DNA of 64,000 nt from Fructobacillus americanaquae (lineage in GTDB: Bacteria; Bacillota; Bacilli; Lactobacillales; Lactobacillaceae): positions 310,001 through 374,000 of the forward strand of contig NZ_CP097122.1 of the NCBI RefSeq assembly GCF_024029775.1, given 5' to 3'. Under the pieces are notes generated by a model. That model had not been told where the DNA came from. It saw nothing but the letters and a program-made list of their open reading frames with translations, and searched no databases. This document shows positions 54,928-62,666 of the stretch, in pieces (within the stretch, counting starts at the first letter, position 1; every line of letters starts with the position of its first letter). The position numbers and the translations under genes are program-made.

Positions 54928-56340
54928 TTACCAGAACTTCAACCAGTGATAAATCTTTTGCCACCAGTGTCCAAGATGATATGTTTGTTGATTGACCAAT
55001 TGAAGCGTCTGCTCCTTTGCACTTACCTCTGGTAAGAACTCGGCCTTCAGAGTTGGCTGAACAGTCAGGACTGTCGCCTGTTTCTTGGTAACAGTCGATT
55101 GCAGACGACTTGGTCTTTGGTAGCCCAATGCAGTCTGATTTTTGGTTAACCAAAAGGTCCTGTTTTGTCCGATAACTAGGCTTTGATGACCACCAGCCAA
55201 ATTTTTATTTTTGAACTGATTTTTTGTTACCGCTTGCCCCTTTTGATAGGTAACAGGCGTGTAGTGATCGAGGGCTTGGTTGACCACATCAATCGTATTT
55301 TGGTAGCGTTGTACCTGGTCCGTATAGCGACCAGCGCCAGAAACCACGGTGATAAATTCATGACCACTTTGATCTTTAATCAACCCAGTTAGCGCACCAC
55401 CTGATGCCGGCGTCGAACCAGTCTTCAGCCCCTCAAAAGTCAGATTTTTAGAATTCGTCAGTTTTGACTTGATTTCTTGATCAAACTTGGCCCCCTCCGT
55501 CAGCTTAATCTTGGTTTCATTGGCCGATGGATGGTAAACCAAGCCCCGTTTCTCATAGTAAGAGCGAATCTTCGGATCTGCTCGAATCACTTGATAGGCT
55601 AAGATAGCCAGCTGTTTCACGGAAGCGGTGTTCTCTGCATCCGGATTGGCATCTTGAACTTGATAGTCAAAGGCGTCCTTGTTAACTTGACCTGCGGCAT
55701 TGTACCACTTTGATCCAGTTAACTTCAAATCCTTTGCCCAGCCCTCAAGGGCCTGCTGCTGTGTCTGGTTTTGTTCTTTGGCAAAATCAGCCAAGGCCAA
55801 GGCCGCATCATTCGCACTGGAAGTAAACATTGCTGCAAAAAGCTCCTTGACAGCTAACTTTTGACCTACAGAGATTTCTAGGTGGGCGAAAGTTGCGGTA
55901 TCCTTTTGTGACCAATCGGACTGCTGAGTGATCGTCACCAGACTGTCCCAGGTAAAGCGCTTCTGTTTTATTCCTTGCAAAATACCATAAGCGGTTAACA
56001 TCTTACTTTGGGAGGCAATACCAATTTTTTTGTCAGCTCCCTTTTCACCAAGAACTTGTCCCGTTTGTGCGTCAACCACAATGGCATTTCTGGCAGCAAC
56101 CTGAAGCGTCATCGGTAAAGCTGTCTGCTTTGGCCCAATAGATTGTATTTGAACGTTATTTTCTAATGCAACAACCGTTAGAAAGAGCGATAATATTAGC
56201 ACCAAGATGGCACCAATGGCTGCCATCTTTTTTGGCGCTGTAAAATCAGTTCTAACTTGTTGCTGAAAAAGGGCTAATCGGGAAGACGGTCGGACAAGGG
56301 CAGCGTCTTCATCATGTTTATGCTTTCGTTTCCACATCAT
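54928..56340 (-). CDS. dacA: D-alanyl-D-alanine carboxypeptidase (S11, DacA type)
   Basis: 470 residues. A cytoplasmic basic segment and a membrane anchor (about 38-60, IGAILVLILSLFLTVVAL) lead to an S11 transpeptidase domain: SxxK in IASQSKMLTAYG near 108, SxN in TSSANDAAL near 172, KTG in LKTGSTPASGG near 307. A C-terminal beta-rich domain follows. It trims peptidoglycan stem peptides. The membrane anchor is N-terminal and internal rather than a cleaved signal, and the last 20 residues are Trp/His-rich (HLGHWWQKIYHWLKFW), a possible amphipathic anchor. No clear Shine-Dalgarno; it follows upp by 12 nt. Confidence 0.9.
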   Translation of the reverse strand: MMWKRKHKHDEDAALVRPSSRLALFQQQVRTDFTAPKKMAAIGAILVLILSLFLTVVALENNVQIQSIGPKQTALPMTLQVAARNAIVVDAQTGQVLGEKGADKKIGIASQSKMLTAYGILQGIKQKRFTWDSLVTITQQSDWSQKDTATFAHLEISVGQKLAVKELFAAMFTSSANDAALALADFAKEQNQTQQQALEGWAKDLKLTGSKWYNAAGQVNKDAFDYQVQDANPDAENTASVKQLAILAYQVIRADPKIRSYYEKRGLVYHPSANETKIKLTEGAKFDQEIKSKLTNSKNLTFEGLKTGSTPASGGALTGLIKDQSGHEFITVVSGAGRYTDQVQRYQNTIDVVNQALDHYTPVTYQKGQAVTKNQFKNKNLAGGHQSLVIGQNRTFWLTKNQTALGYQRPSRLQSTVTKKQATVLTVQPTLKAEFLPEVSAKEQTLQLVNQQTYHLGHWWQKIYHWLKFW

Positions 56341-56352
56341 TTAATTCAATTT

Positions 56353-56982
56353 TTAGTGCGTACCGAAGAGACGGTCCCCTGCATCCCCAAGACCGGGAAC
56401 AATGTAGCCATCCTCATTTAGGCCTTCATCAATCGAAGCCGTGTAGACATCAACATCAGGGTGGGCAGAAGTAACTGCTTGAATTCCTTCTGGTGATGAA
56501 ACAAGGGTAATCAACTTAATCTGTTCAGCGCCGCGCTTTTTCAAAGCAGAAATCGCATCCTTAGCTGATCCACCAGTTGCTAACATTGGATCGACCAACA
56601 AAACTTCACGTTGGTCAATGTCTTCTGGCAGCTTAATGAAGTATTCTACCGGTTCCAATGTTTTTTCATCGCGGTACATCCCAATATGACCAACCTTAGC
56701 AGCCGGAATCAATTGCAAAATCCCATCAACCATACCCAAACCAGCACGTAAAATTGGCACAACGGCTAATTTCTTACCAGCTAATTGTTTCTTAGTTGTT
56801 TCTTGAATTGGTGTTTTTACCTGAACTTTTTCCAGTGGCAAGTCGCGACTGGCCTCATAGGTCAACAACATCGCCAATTCATCGACTAATGCTCGAAAGT
56901 CCTTTGTTCCGACCTTCTCATCGCGAATGATTGTCAACTTGTGTTGGATCAATGGATGGTTTACTTCAACGACTTGTCCCAT
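56353..56982 (-). CDS. upp: Uracil phosphoribosyltransferase
   Basis: 209 residues. [12 protein letters not shown] near 80, [17 protein letters not shown] near 98, the PRPP loop [13 protein letters not shown] near 130, and the uracil-binding C-terminal [19 protein letters not shown]. Makes UMP from uracil and PRPP. The start is ATG at 56982; a longer frame upstream lacks an RBS. Divergent from tRNA-Arg. Confidence 0.96.
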   Translation of the reverse strand: MGQVVEVNHPLIQHKLTIIRDEKVGTKDFRALVDELAMLLTYEASRDLPLEKVQVKTPIQETTKKQLAGKKLAVVPILRAGLGMVDGILQLIPAAKVGHIGMYRDEKTLEPVEYFIKLPEDIDQREVLLVDPMLATGGSAKDAISALKKRGAEQIKLITLVSSPEGIQAVTSAHPDVDVYTASIDEGLNEDGYIVPGLGDAGDRLFGTH

Positions 56983-57103
56983 GATTGTAACTCGCTTTCC
57001 AAATAAATGTGAATTTAACTCATATCCATTATAGCAAAAACTAGGCATTCACTTTAATCTTTTTAAAAATCAACAACCGAACTTTTTTCCGGTCTGATTT
57101 AAA

Positions 57104-57132
57104 TTGAAAGGCCCCCTCTTTTTTTGTATAAT
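57104..57132 (+). promoter_or_regulatory. tRNA-Arg promoter
   Basis: TTGAAA, 17-nt spacer, TATAAT, 10 nt before the tRNA 5' end. Confidence 0.8.
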
Positions 57133-57142
57133 AATAGAGTTC

Positions 57143-57215
<73 letters not shown>

Positions 57216-57285
57216 TAGATACCGTTAATATATCAACGTTTATAAGTCATCTGCACGACTTTCGCACGACAATACGAACTGTCAA

Positions 57286-57331
57286 TTAAAAAACACCCCA
57301 ATCTCAATCGCGAGACTAGGGTGTTTTTTAT
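57286..57331. terminator. Terminator downstream of tRNA-Arg
   Basis: AAAAAACACCC / GGGTGTTTTTT outer stem and TCTC / GAGA inner stem, T6. Works in either direction. Confidence 0.85.
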
Positions 57332-57374
57332 TGTCATATGGAAGCCGACACAACAGTGCCCACAAGATTATTAT

Positions 57375-57406
57375 AAAAAAATAGCCAAGCAAAATGCTCG
57401 GCTATC
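57375..57406 (-). terminator. Terminator of the plasmid-like small gene
   Basis: ATAGCC / GGCTAT stem extended by AGC / GCT, with T7 on the minus strand, 60 nt past the stop of the gene at 57465. Confidence 0.75.
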
Positions 57407-57464
57407 TCTCGGACAGTTTTTGTTATTCAATAACTAAATTATATCATAACCACTAAATGGCGAT

Positions 57465-57674
57465 TTATTTTGTTCGCCTTTCCTGAATAAGTTGTTCTAA
57501 CTCATTGAGGTCGTCTTCTGTTGCTAACTTGCGAATGAACGATCGTGAATAGGTTCTATATGATAGATACTTTTTGTGTTCTTTGTTCTTTTCAGCCCAG
57601 CGCTTATTAGCTTCATTTTGTGCAGTCGTTGAACTCTCATAAACTGCAGGACGACCCATTTTTTTATCTGCCAT
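57465..57674 (-). CDS. Small basic protein of plasmid/phage type
   Basis: 69 residues, highly charged: MADKKMGRPAVYESSTTAQ, then a Lys/Glu-rich helix, then TRSFIRK-like RSFIRKLATEDDLNELEQLI and RRTK. Proteins of this pattern are common next to parA or rep genes on lactic acid bacterial plasmids and in integrated elements, where they may be ParB-like or copy-control proteins; this is from memory of the pattern, not a search. GGTGGTGAT serves as RBS. It overlaps the remnant immediately upstream by 11 nt and has its own terminator. Confidence 0.65.
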   Translation of the reverse strand: MADKKMGRPAVYESSTTAQNEANKRWAEKNKEHKKYLSYRTYSRSFIRKLATEDDLNELEQLIQERRTK

Positions 57675-57768
57675 TTACATCACCACCATTATTATTTTCA
57701 TTACTAAAGTTATCAAAGCCAGTACGAATAATGTTAACCAAGTCTTTGTATTTCTTTTCATAACCATG
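57664..57768 (-). pseudogene. 3' remnant of a longer gene (possibly parA)
   Basis: An open frame of 34 codons without a start ends just inside the next gene: YEKKYKDLVNIIRTGFDNF then an Asn/Gly-rich tail. It has an in-frame stop at 57769-57771 and nothing related further upstream, so it looks like the C-terminal end of a truncated protein. A ParA-type partition protein is a guess from the neighbouring small gene. From here to 57946 I see only a short GC hairpin (AGCCC / GGGCT near 57789-57802). Confidence 0.4.
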
Positions 57769-57946
57769 TTAAGATAAGTGTACAGGAAAAGCCCTTGCGG
57801 GCTCTTGACTATCTAAGATATATAATCTTATTGATAAAGCCAATCAAAGTATTTGCAAAGTATAGGATAACCATTGACCCGGTAAGCCATATTAGCAAAT
57901 GCTTTTTTGTTTCCTTTTTGCTTGACATACCTGGTCATTTGCTTAT

Positions 57947-57974
57947 GAAAAAAGCAGCCACTGCTCTGGCTGCA
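57947..57974 (-). terminator. Terminator of the ECF S-component gene
   Basis: GCAGCC / GGCTGC stem with an 8-nt loop and T6 on the minus strand, 12 nt past the stop. Confidence 0.85.
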
Positions 57975-57986
57975 GAAAAATCAAAA

Positions 57987-58592
57987 TTATTCAGGGCGCA
58001 AGTTTGGTAACTTGGCCACAAGAACTCGACCAATCAAGAGTACTAACAGGCCGTTGGCGATCATTTCAAAACCAGCGTTAAATCCCAGAATACCAACTAA
58101 CCAGGTAAACAGGTGAGCATGTGGAATGCCCATACCACTAACAGGAAAGAGCTTAAAGGCCACTGTCGTACTCGCAATTACTAAGGCGGTGTTCAAAAAA
58201 GATCCAAAAGCGCCAAGGAGGAAGAATCCCCACCATGGCGACCGGGCCTTTTTCATCACTAAGAAAGCTAAGTAACCGGACAAAAGACCAACTATTAATC
58301 TTGGTACTAAAGCCGTCACTGGATTGGAAAAAATTAGTGAACCAATGGTTCCAGGGTGCATTAAATTGCGAATCCAAGACGTCATCCCCCAAAAGAGACC
58401 AACCACTAGCCCCGAACGTGGGCCAAGTACTAGACCCGCTAAAACGGCGGTCATCGGTACAATCGTGACCGAAGCACCAATAATGAAAGCTCCTAAAGGT
58501 AAGGAGCCTAAGAATGGCACGAAACTTTGTAATAGTACGATGGCCACAAAAACTGTTGTCGCCACAAAACGCTTCGTTTTCATTGTTGACAT
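57987..58592 (-). CDS. ECF transporter S component, PanT-like (pantothenate?)
   Basis: 201 residues, about six membrane segments. The run LPLGAFIIGASVTIVPMTA, LGPRSGLVVGLFWGMTSWIRN and PRLIVGLLSGYLA matches the vitamin-uptake S components of the PanT/PF12822 group; pantothenate is the most likely ligand but others are possible. It would need the shared EcfAA'T module, not present here. The start at 58592 has GAGGAG 10 nt upstream; the longer frame runs through the promoter. Monocistronic. Confidence 0.75.
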   Translation of the reverse strand: MSTMKTKRFVATTVFVAIVLLQSFVPFLGSLPLGAFIIGASVTIVPMTAVLAGLVLGPRSGLVVGLFWGMTSWIRNLMHPGTIGSLIFSNPVTALVPRLIVGLLSGYLAFLVMKKARSPWWGFFLLGAFGSFLNTALVIASTTVAFKLFPVSGMGIPHAHLFTWLVGILGFNAGFEMIANGLLVLLIGRVLVAKLPNLRPE

Positions 58593-58626
58593 AACTGATT
58601 TTCTCCTCACTTTGGACGTCCCAGAA

Positions 58627-58655
58627 ATTATACAGACTGCCCGAAAAGATGTCAA
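58627..58655 (-). promoter_or_regulatory. Promoter of the ECF S-component gene (consensus)
   Basis: TTGACA, 17-nt spacer, TATAAT on the minus strand, 35 nt upstream of the start. Confidence 0.9.
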
Positions 58656-58679
58656 CAATACGGTCTCATGTTGTTCCAC

Positions 58680-59534
58680 TTAGAAAGTGATCAATAACCG
58701 GTTTAATCGTGGTGCATAGATGTCACCAAAACGGACAAAATGAAGTAAAACATAATAAAATTCATACCACTTGAACCGCTCTTGATAACCATCCTCGAGC
58801 GGATAAACGGCTTCATAAGCACTATAAAAGTCTTCATTAAAACCCGGAAAGACTTTCGAAACGGCCAAATCGTATTCACGATCACCGTAAAAAGAGTTTG
58901 GATCAATGAATACTGGCTGGTCATTGGTATCAAACATAAAATTCCCAGCCCACAAATCACCATGTAACAATGATGGTTCTACCTGGCAAACATGGTCATC
59001 TGCCAAAATCGTTTTTTTAAGATTTTCAAAGTGATCACCGCGTTGACTTAACCATAAGGCTTTCTTCTGTGCTAGAGCCATTAAAGGTTCTAGGCGTTGA
59101 TGCACAAAAAATCCCCCCCAAGAGCTTGACCAAGCGTTATTCTTTGGAAAATAATCATGATCCGCATTAACTTCAAAACCAAAGGCTTTCCCTTTCACGT
59201 GATGAAGCTTAGCCAAAGCCTCTCCTAGGGCCGACTGATTGTTCGAACCGGCTTCAATCCAATTCATTAACAAGTAAGCACTTCCTTGGTTTTCTCCCTG
59301 CTTGATTACCTTTGGCACTTTGACCCACTCACTCAAAGCTTTCAAAGAAGTCACTTCGTGGTCAAAATAATGTCGGTCTTGATTAGGTTGAACCTTCAAA
59401 AAGTACCGCTTGTCACCCGAATAAAGTGAGTAGGTTGTGCTGGTATCGACACCATTAACCGGCTTTACGTCGTTGGGATTTTGCAAATTTAATCGGGTGA
59501 TGAAATCCATGCTAATTTTACTAACTGCTGCCAT
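58680..59534 (-). CDS. Fructosamine kinase family protein
   Basis: 284 residues, protein-kinase-like fold. YFLKVQP near 44 (ATP lysine), LLMNWIEAG near 92, LAKLHHVKG near 110, and the catalytic loop LLHGDLWAGNFMF near 190 with FIDPNSFYGDREYDLA (DFG-like Asp) near 210 are typical of fructosamine-3-kinase/ketosamine kinases. Family members phosphorylate ribulosamine or fructosamine adducts on proteins or metabolites, a deglycation step. Start ATG behind TAGGAGG. It has an unusual leader with an upstream frame and two terminator-like hairpins. Confidence 0.88.
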   Translation of the reverse strand: MAAVSKISMDFITRLNLQNPNDVKPVNGVDTSTTYSLYSGDKRYFLKVQPNQDRHYFDHEVTSLKALSEWVKVPKVIKQGENQGSAYLLMNWIEAGSNNQSALGEALAKLHHVKGKAFGFEVNADHDYFPKNNAWSSSWGGFFVHQRLEPLMALAQKKALWLSQRGDHFENLKKTILADDHVCQVEPSLLHGDLWAGNFMFDTNDQPVFIDPNSFYGDREYDLAVSKVFPGFNEDFYSAYEAVYPLEDGYQERFKWYEFYYVLLHFVRFGDIYAPRLNRLLITF

Positions 59535-59661
59535 CGTATCCTCCTAAATCAAATAAAAAAAACAGCTTTCCATTAAAACGGAAAACTGTTTTTGAGAAAA
59601 AAGAGGCCTGTAAAGTCTGATCAGTAACTGGTAAAAATGTCTGCCACACAAATTCGACCAT
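59521..59661 (-). CDS. Upstream ORF in the fructosamine-kinase leader
   Basis: 46 codons beginning MVEFVWQTFLPVTDQ, preceded by a very strong AAAGGAGG 6 nt before ATG. Nine of 46 residues are Phe, partly because the frame runs through T-runs of two hairpins. It ends 14 nt inside the fructosamine kinase gene in another frame. It may be a regulatory leader peptide whose translation opens the hairpins; the product itself matches nothing I know. No independent evidence that the peptide is made. Confidence 0.45.
   Translation of the reverse strand: MVEFVWQTFLPVTDQTLQASFFSKTVFRFNGKLFFLFDLGGYDGSS
59553..59595 (-). terminator. Terminator hairpin directly before the fructosamine kinase RBS
   Basis: On the minus strand AAACAGTTTTCC pairs with GGAAAGCTGTTT over an 8-nt loop and is followed by T8. 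It sits inside the leader, 20 nt before the start codon. It could be the nadV operon terminator or an attenuator. Confidence 0.7.
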
Positions 59662-59671
59662 CAGGTTCCTC
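59597..59671 (-). promoter_or_regulatory. SD-sequestering, terminator-like hairpin in the same leader
   Basis: On the minus strand GAGGAACCTG, which contains the upstream ORF Shine-Dalgarno, can pair with CAGGCCTC (2-nt bulge), and that arm is followed by T6. Folding would both hide the upstream RBS and resemble a terminator. Confidence 0.4.
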
Positions 59672-59767
59672 CTTTGTTGTTCGTGACTTAACTGTACCAC
59701 ATTTATTGCACTAGCAACACTCAATTTCACTAATTTAGTCTCACTGATCTGATCCATTCAAACGAAT

Positions 59768-61159
59768 TTACATTAAATCAGCACCAGCAGCACGGTTAAC
59801 AATCGTTTGACCATCTTCCATTGTTAGTCGGCCATCCTCATAAACTGTTTGCAGTAAATCTTGTCCTGGTGTATCGAGACTAACCGTGTGGATTCGGCCC
59901 TTTTCATCGGCCACAACCTTTTGCAAACCAGCCTTCGAGGCCTTTGACGGATCAGTCTTTGGCTGCTTTTGAATAACTAAATTCTGACCATCGGTCGTAT
60001 GCGCATAGGCTGCCTTAATGGCAAAGCGTTCGGTATCACGAGTAAAGCCCTCTTGGAGCAAACCGCCACCAGAACCAACCACCAAATTATCCGTGGACCA
60101 ACCATGTTTAATCAGCGCCTCGTACAATGCAATAATGGTCTCGGCCTTCATCCCATCTCCCTGAATCAAACCAACATTGTGCTTCAAAACTTTATAACCT
60201 TTATCGTTGGCTTCCGTACCAAAAATTTCGGCCAAAAGCTCCAAAACAGCTAAGTCGATTGTTTCGGGGTCGCCCGAATCAGGACGCAAAACCACCCGCC
60301 CAGCTCGGTTCTTAATCCGTTCCACCAATTGTTCAGACCCAATGACGTTCCGAACAAAATTAAAGGTATCGTAGGAATCAATCACAATTGAAACCAATGC
60401 GTCGTCTGGCGTACGATCCAATTGAGCATTGACATAGTTGAACTCTCCTTCACCAGGACCATAAGCAGTTGCCACCGAATGCTCCGTTGCCCAAATTGAT
60501 AAGGCCCGACCCGCAACACCATACACATGCTCAAAGTAGTTTGAAGCCAAGAGGTTATCTGAGCCACGGAAGTGCAATAAGTGAGCAGCACCTCCTTGAG
60601 CGCCAGCCTCCACGCCTGTTGCGCCACGAAAACCAAAGTCGTTCACCATCAAGGGAAGCGAGGTCACGGTTCCCGTCTTCTCAACCAGTGGTAACAAACG
60701 CTTTTTGATATACATCGAATTGGTCGCAATCGTGGTTGGATACCAAACATGCATCAACAGTGATTCCAAAGCATTTAGTGAAGTGGCAAACCAATCACGA
60801 GTTGACTCCAACGTGAACAAGGCGTTTCCTGCAGGAACTTCCATCCCTTCTGGCAGAGCCTTAATTTTAACCGGGAAATAACCCAAATCACGGACCCTTT
60901 CCCAAACTTCGCGGTTAAAGTATTTCTTGGTTCCAAAGGTTTCTTCTGAAACCCGCTCCGCCTCGTCAATCATCTCATCCGTCACCGGCGTTTGAAAGTA
61001 GTCATGAAGAATCATCGAGAGTCCAAACCAGGATACAGTTGGGTATTTGCCACCAATTCGAGCTTCCCCATAAGAATACAACTTATCGATGTTTTGTGGG
61101 TACTGTAAATGATGAGTCAACTTATAGGCGTCAGTTGCTAAAATCAAATTAATGGTCAT
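59768..61159 (-). CDS. nadV: Nicotinamide phosphoribosyltransferase
   Basis: 463 residues. The N-terminus ILATDAYKLTHHLQYP, YSYGEARIGGKYP, PLMVNDFGFRGATGVEAGAQ near 172, GAAHLLHFRGSD, and VVLRPDSGDPE near 285 match NAMPT/NadV rather than nicotinate phosphoribosyltransferase. It makes NMN from nicotinamide and PRPP in NAD salvage. The ATG overlaps the stop of the upstream HTH-like gene by 4 nt, so the pair is coupled. Confidence 0.92.
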   Translation of the reverse strand: MTINLILATDAYKLTHHLQYPQNIDKLYSYGEARIGGKYPTVSWFGLSMILHDYFQTPVTDEMIDEAERVSEETFGTKKYFNREVWERVRDLGYFPVKIKALPEGMEVPAGNALFTLESTRDWFATSLNALESLLMHVWYPTTIATNSMYIKKRLLPLVEKTGTVTSLPLMVNDFGFRGATGVEAGAQGGAAHLLHFRGSDNLLASNYFEHVYGVAGRALSIWATEHSVATAYGPGEGEFNYVNAQLDRTPDDALVSIVIDSYDTFNFVRNVIGSEQLVERIKNRAGRVVLRPDSGDPETIDLAVLELLAEIFGTEANDKGYKVLKHNVGLIQGDGMKAETIIALYEALIKHGWSTDNLVVGSGGGLLQEGFTRDTERFAIKAAYAHTTDGQNLVIQKQPKTDPSKASKAGLQKVVADEKGRIHTVSLDTPGQDLLQTVYEDGRLTMEDGQTIVNRAAGADLM

Positions 61160-61716
61160 GCTTCAATCTCCTTTAGTGGCGTATTAGCAAGTTCATTCGT
61201 AATATCTTGAAAATCAGCCTGCGACCGATATCGTAAAATCCGCCAATCATAATGAACATTGTCATGGATTTCATCAATATAGGGGGTAAATTCACCCTCA
61301 AGGGCTAAAATTAGGTAACCAGCAAAGGCCTTGGTAAAATCAGCTGAATTTGCCACAACTTTGACCAAGGTCTGGTCCGCAGTGAAGAAGCCAACGGCTA
61401 ACTGATCGCCGGCCCAATTAACCTCCAAAGCCCAACGTAGTGAAATCCAGTCCGAAAGGCTAATTCCTAGATTTAACAGGTAATCGGTTGTCAACCGAAT
61501 ATGAATCGGATGTTTTGACAAGTTAGCCTGATTGGCGTTCCCCAACTGATCCAAACAATGCGAAAAGTAAAGACAGAGCCGCTCCAAATCAGCGACTGCT
61601 AATTCCTTTTGTCCATCGGCGAAGGCTTGTAAATCACTCATTTGCAGACCAGTCGCTGTCCCAACTTGTTCGATACTTTGTTGACTTAATTGTTGTAAAA
61701 TTCGAAAATTATTCAT
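61156..61716 (-). CDS. Unrecognised protein with HTH-like N-terminus, coupled to nadV
   Basis: 186 residues. Residues 1-55 (NFRILQQLSQQSIEQVG..TGLQMSDLQAFADG) resemble a Cro/C1-type helix-turn-helix, though degenerate. The remaining 130 residues form an acidic, Trp-containing domain that I do not recognise (SLRWALEVNWAGDQLAVGFF, HDNVHYDWRILRY). Co-translation with nadV suggests a role in NAD metabolism, perhaps regulation. The ATG at 61716 has no Shine-Dalgarno and lies 6 nt after a TATAAT box, so the mRNA appears leaderless. Confidence 0.7.
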   Translation of the reverse strand: MNNFRILQQLSQQSIEQVGTATGLQMSDLQAFADGQKELAVADLERLCLYFSHCLDQLGNANQANLSKHPIHIRLTTDYLLNLGISLSDWISLRWALEVNWAGDQLAVGFFTADQTLVKVVANSADFTKAFAGYLILALEGEFTPYIDEIHDNVHYDWRILRYRSQADFQDITNELANTPLKEIEA

Positions 61717-61722
61717 GGTTTT

Positions 61723-61731
61723 ATTATAACA
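61723..61731 (-). promoter_or_regulatory. Extended -10 promoter of the HTH-nadV operon
   Basis: TGTTATAAT on the minus strand, with no good -35. Only 6 nt separate it from the ATG, so transcription should start at or next to the start codon. Confidence 0.7.
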
Positions 61732-61744
61732 AGTTTTGACCAAA

Positions 61745-61777
61745 GAAAAAGCAGGTCGACGAACGTCGAACCTGCCT
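61745..61777 (-). terminator. dedA terminator
   Basis: GCAGGTTCGACG / CGTCGACCTGC stem with a tight loop and T5 on the minus strand, 14 nt past the dedA stop. Confidence 0.88.
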
Positions 61778-61790
61778 AAGAACTAATTTT

Positions 61791-62450
61791 TTACTGTTGC
61801 TTTTTCTTTTTCATCAATGATCGTAATACACCAATAACTGAAGGTAACAACGTCACTAAAACAATGCCCATAATAATCAATGAGAAATGTTCGCGGACGA
61901 AGGGAATGTTACCAAACAAAGCACCAGCACCGGTTGCAATGAAAGTCCATGAAAGCGCAGCAATCATAGTAAATTCAAGAAACTTACGAAAGTTGTACTT
62001 TGATAAACCAGCCACAGAAGGGACGAATGTTCGCACGATTGGAATATAGCGGCCTAAGATGATGGCCATCGCGCCTCGCTTCGCAAAGAATTGCTCAGCT
62101 TCTTCAATATATTTAGGCTTAATCATAATTGAAAACGGCCGGTGATTTAACAACTCGCGCCCGCCAGTTCGTAGAATCCAATAATTCATTGAATCACCGA
62201 CAACAGAGGCAATAAAGAAAACCACCATAAAAACCCAATGATTCAAACCGGCTTCTTGGCCAGCTGGTGTCATTGAAATGGCACCAGCAGCAAACAACAG
62301 TGAATCACCTGGTAGAAATGGCAAAACCACTGCCCCAGTTTCAATCAAAACAATCACAAATAAAATCAAATAGGTCCAGATACCAAAGTGGGAAACCAAG
62401 TTTGCCAGGTGGACATCAATGTGCAAGGTAAAATCAATTATGCTACTCAT
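61791..62450 (-). CDS. DedA-family membrane protein
   Basis: 219 residues with about five membrane segments. The family signatures are LPFLPGDSLLFAAGAI near 45, VVGDSMNYWILRTGGRE near 85, and the conserved arginine segment ILGRYIPIVRTFVPSVAGLSKY near 130. Members are linked to membrane homeostasis and polyprenyl-phosphate or lipid flipping; the exact substrate here is unknown. The start at 62450 follows GGAG; the longer frame is untranslated leader. Confidence 0.9.
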   Translation of the reverse strand: MSSIIDFTLHIDVHLANLVSHFGIWTYLILFVIVLIETGAVVLPFLPGDSLLFAAGAISMTPAGQEAGLNHWVFMVVFFIASVVGDSMNYWILRTGGRELLNHRPFSIMIKPKYIEEAEQFFAKRGAMAIILGRYIPIVRTFVPSVAGLSKYNFRKFLEFTMIAALSWTFIATGAGALFGNIPFVREHFSLIIMGIVLVTLLPSVIGVLRSLMKKKKQQ

Positions 62451-62666
62451 TCTTTTCTCCGTTTTGTAAGGCTCAGCATCACGCTGTACTAGCCAGTGAC
62501 ATTCAACAAGCATAAGCCTATTGGGTGGTGGTTGTTGACAGGTTCTACTTTCTTACTAGGATACTGTTTTTTGGACTCAGCAACCATACCAATCAAATCT
62601 AAGCTTCTTCTGATTTATTTTCAGAATCCAAAGATAAAATTAGTCTCGTTTTTTCATCAAAACACG

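Noticed and set aside
57795-58010. 71-residue plus-strand frame next to the plasmid remnant
   Set aside because: It overlaps the ECF gene terminator and 3' end, lacks an RBS and shows no family pattern.
59768-61159. Call as nicotinate phosphoribosyltransferase (pncB)
   Set aside because: The N-terminal and RPDSGDP segments match the NAMPT/NadV branch.
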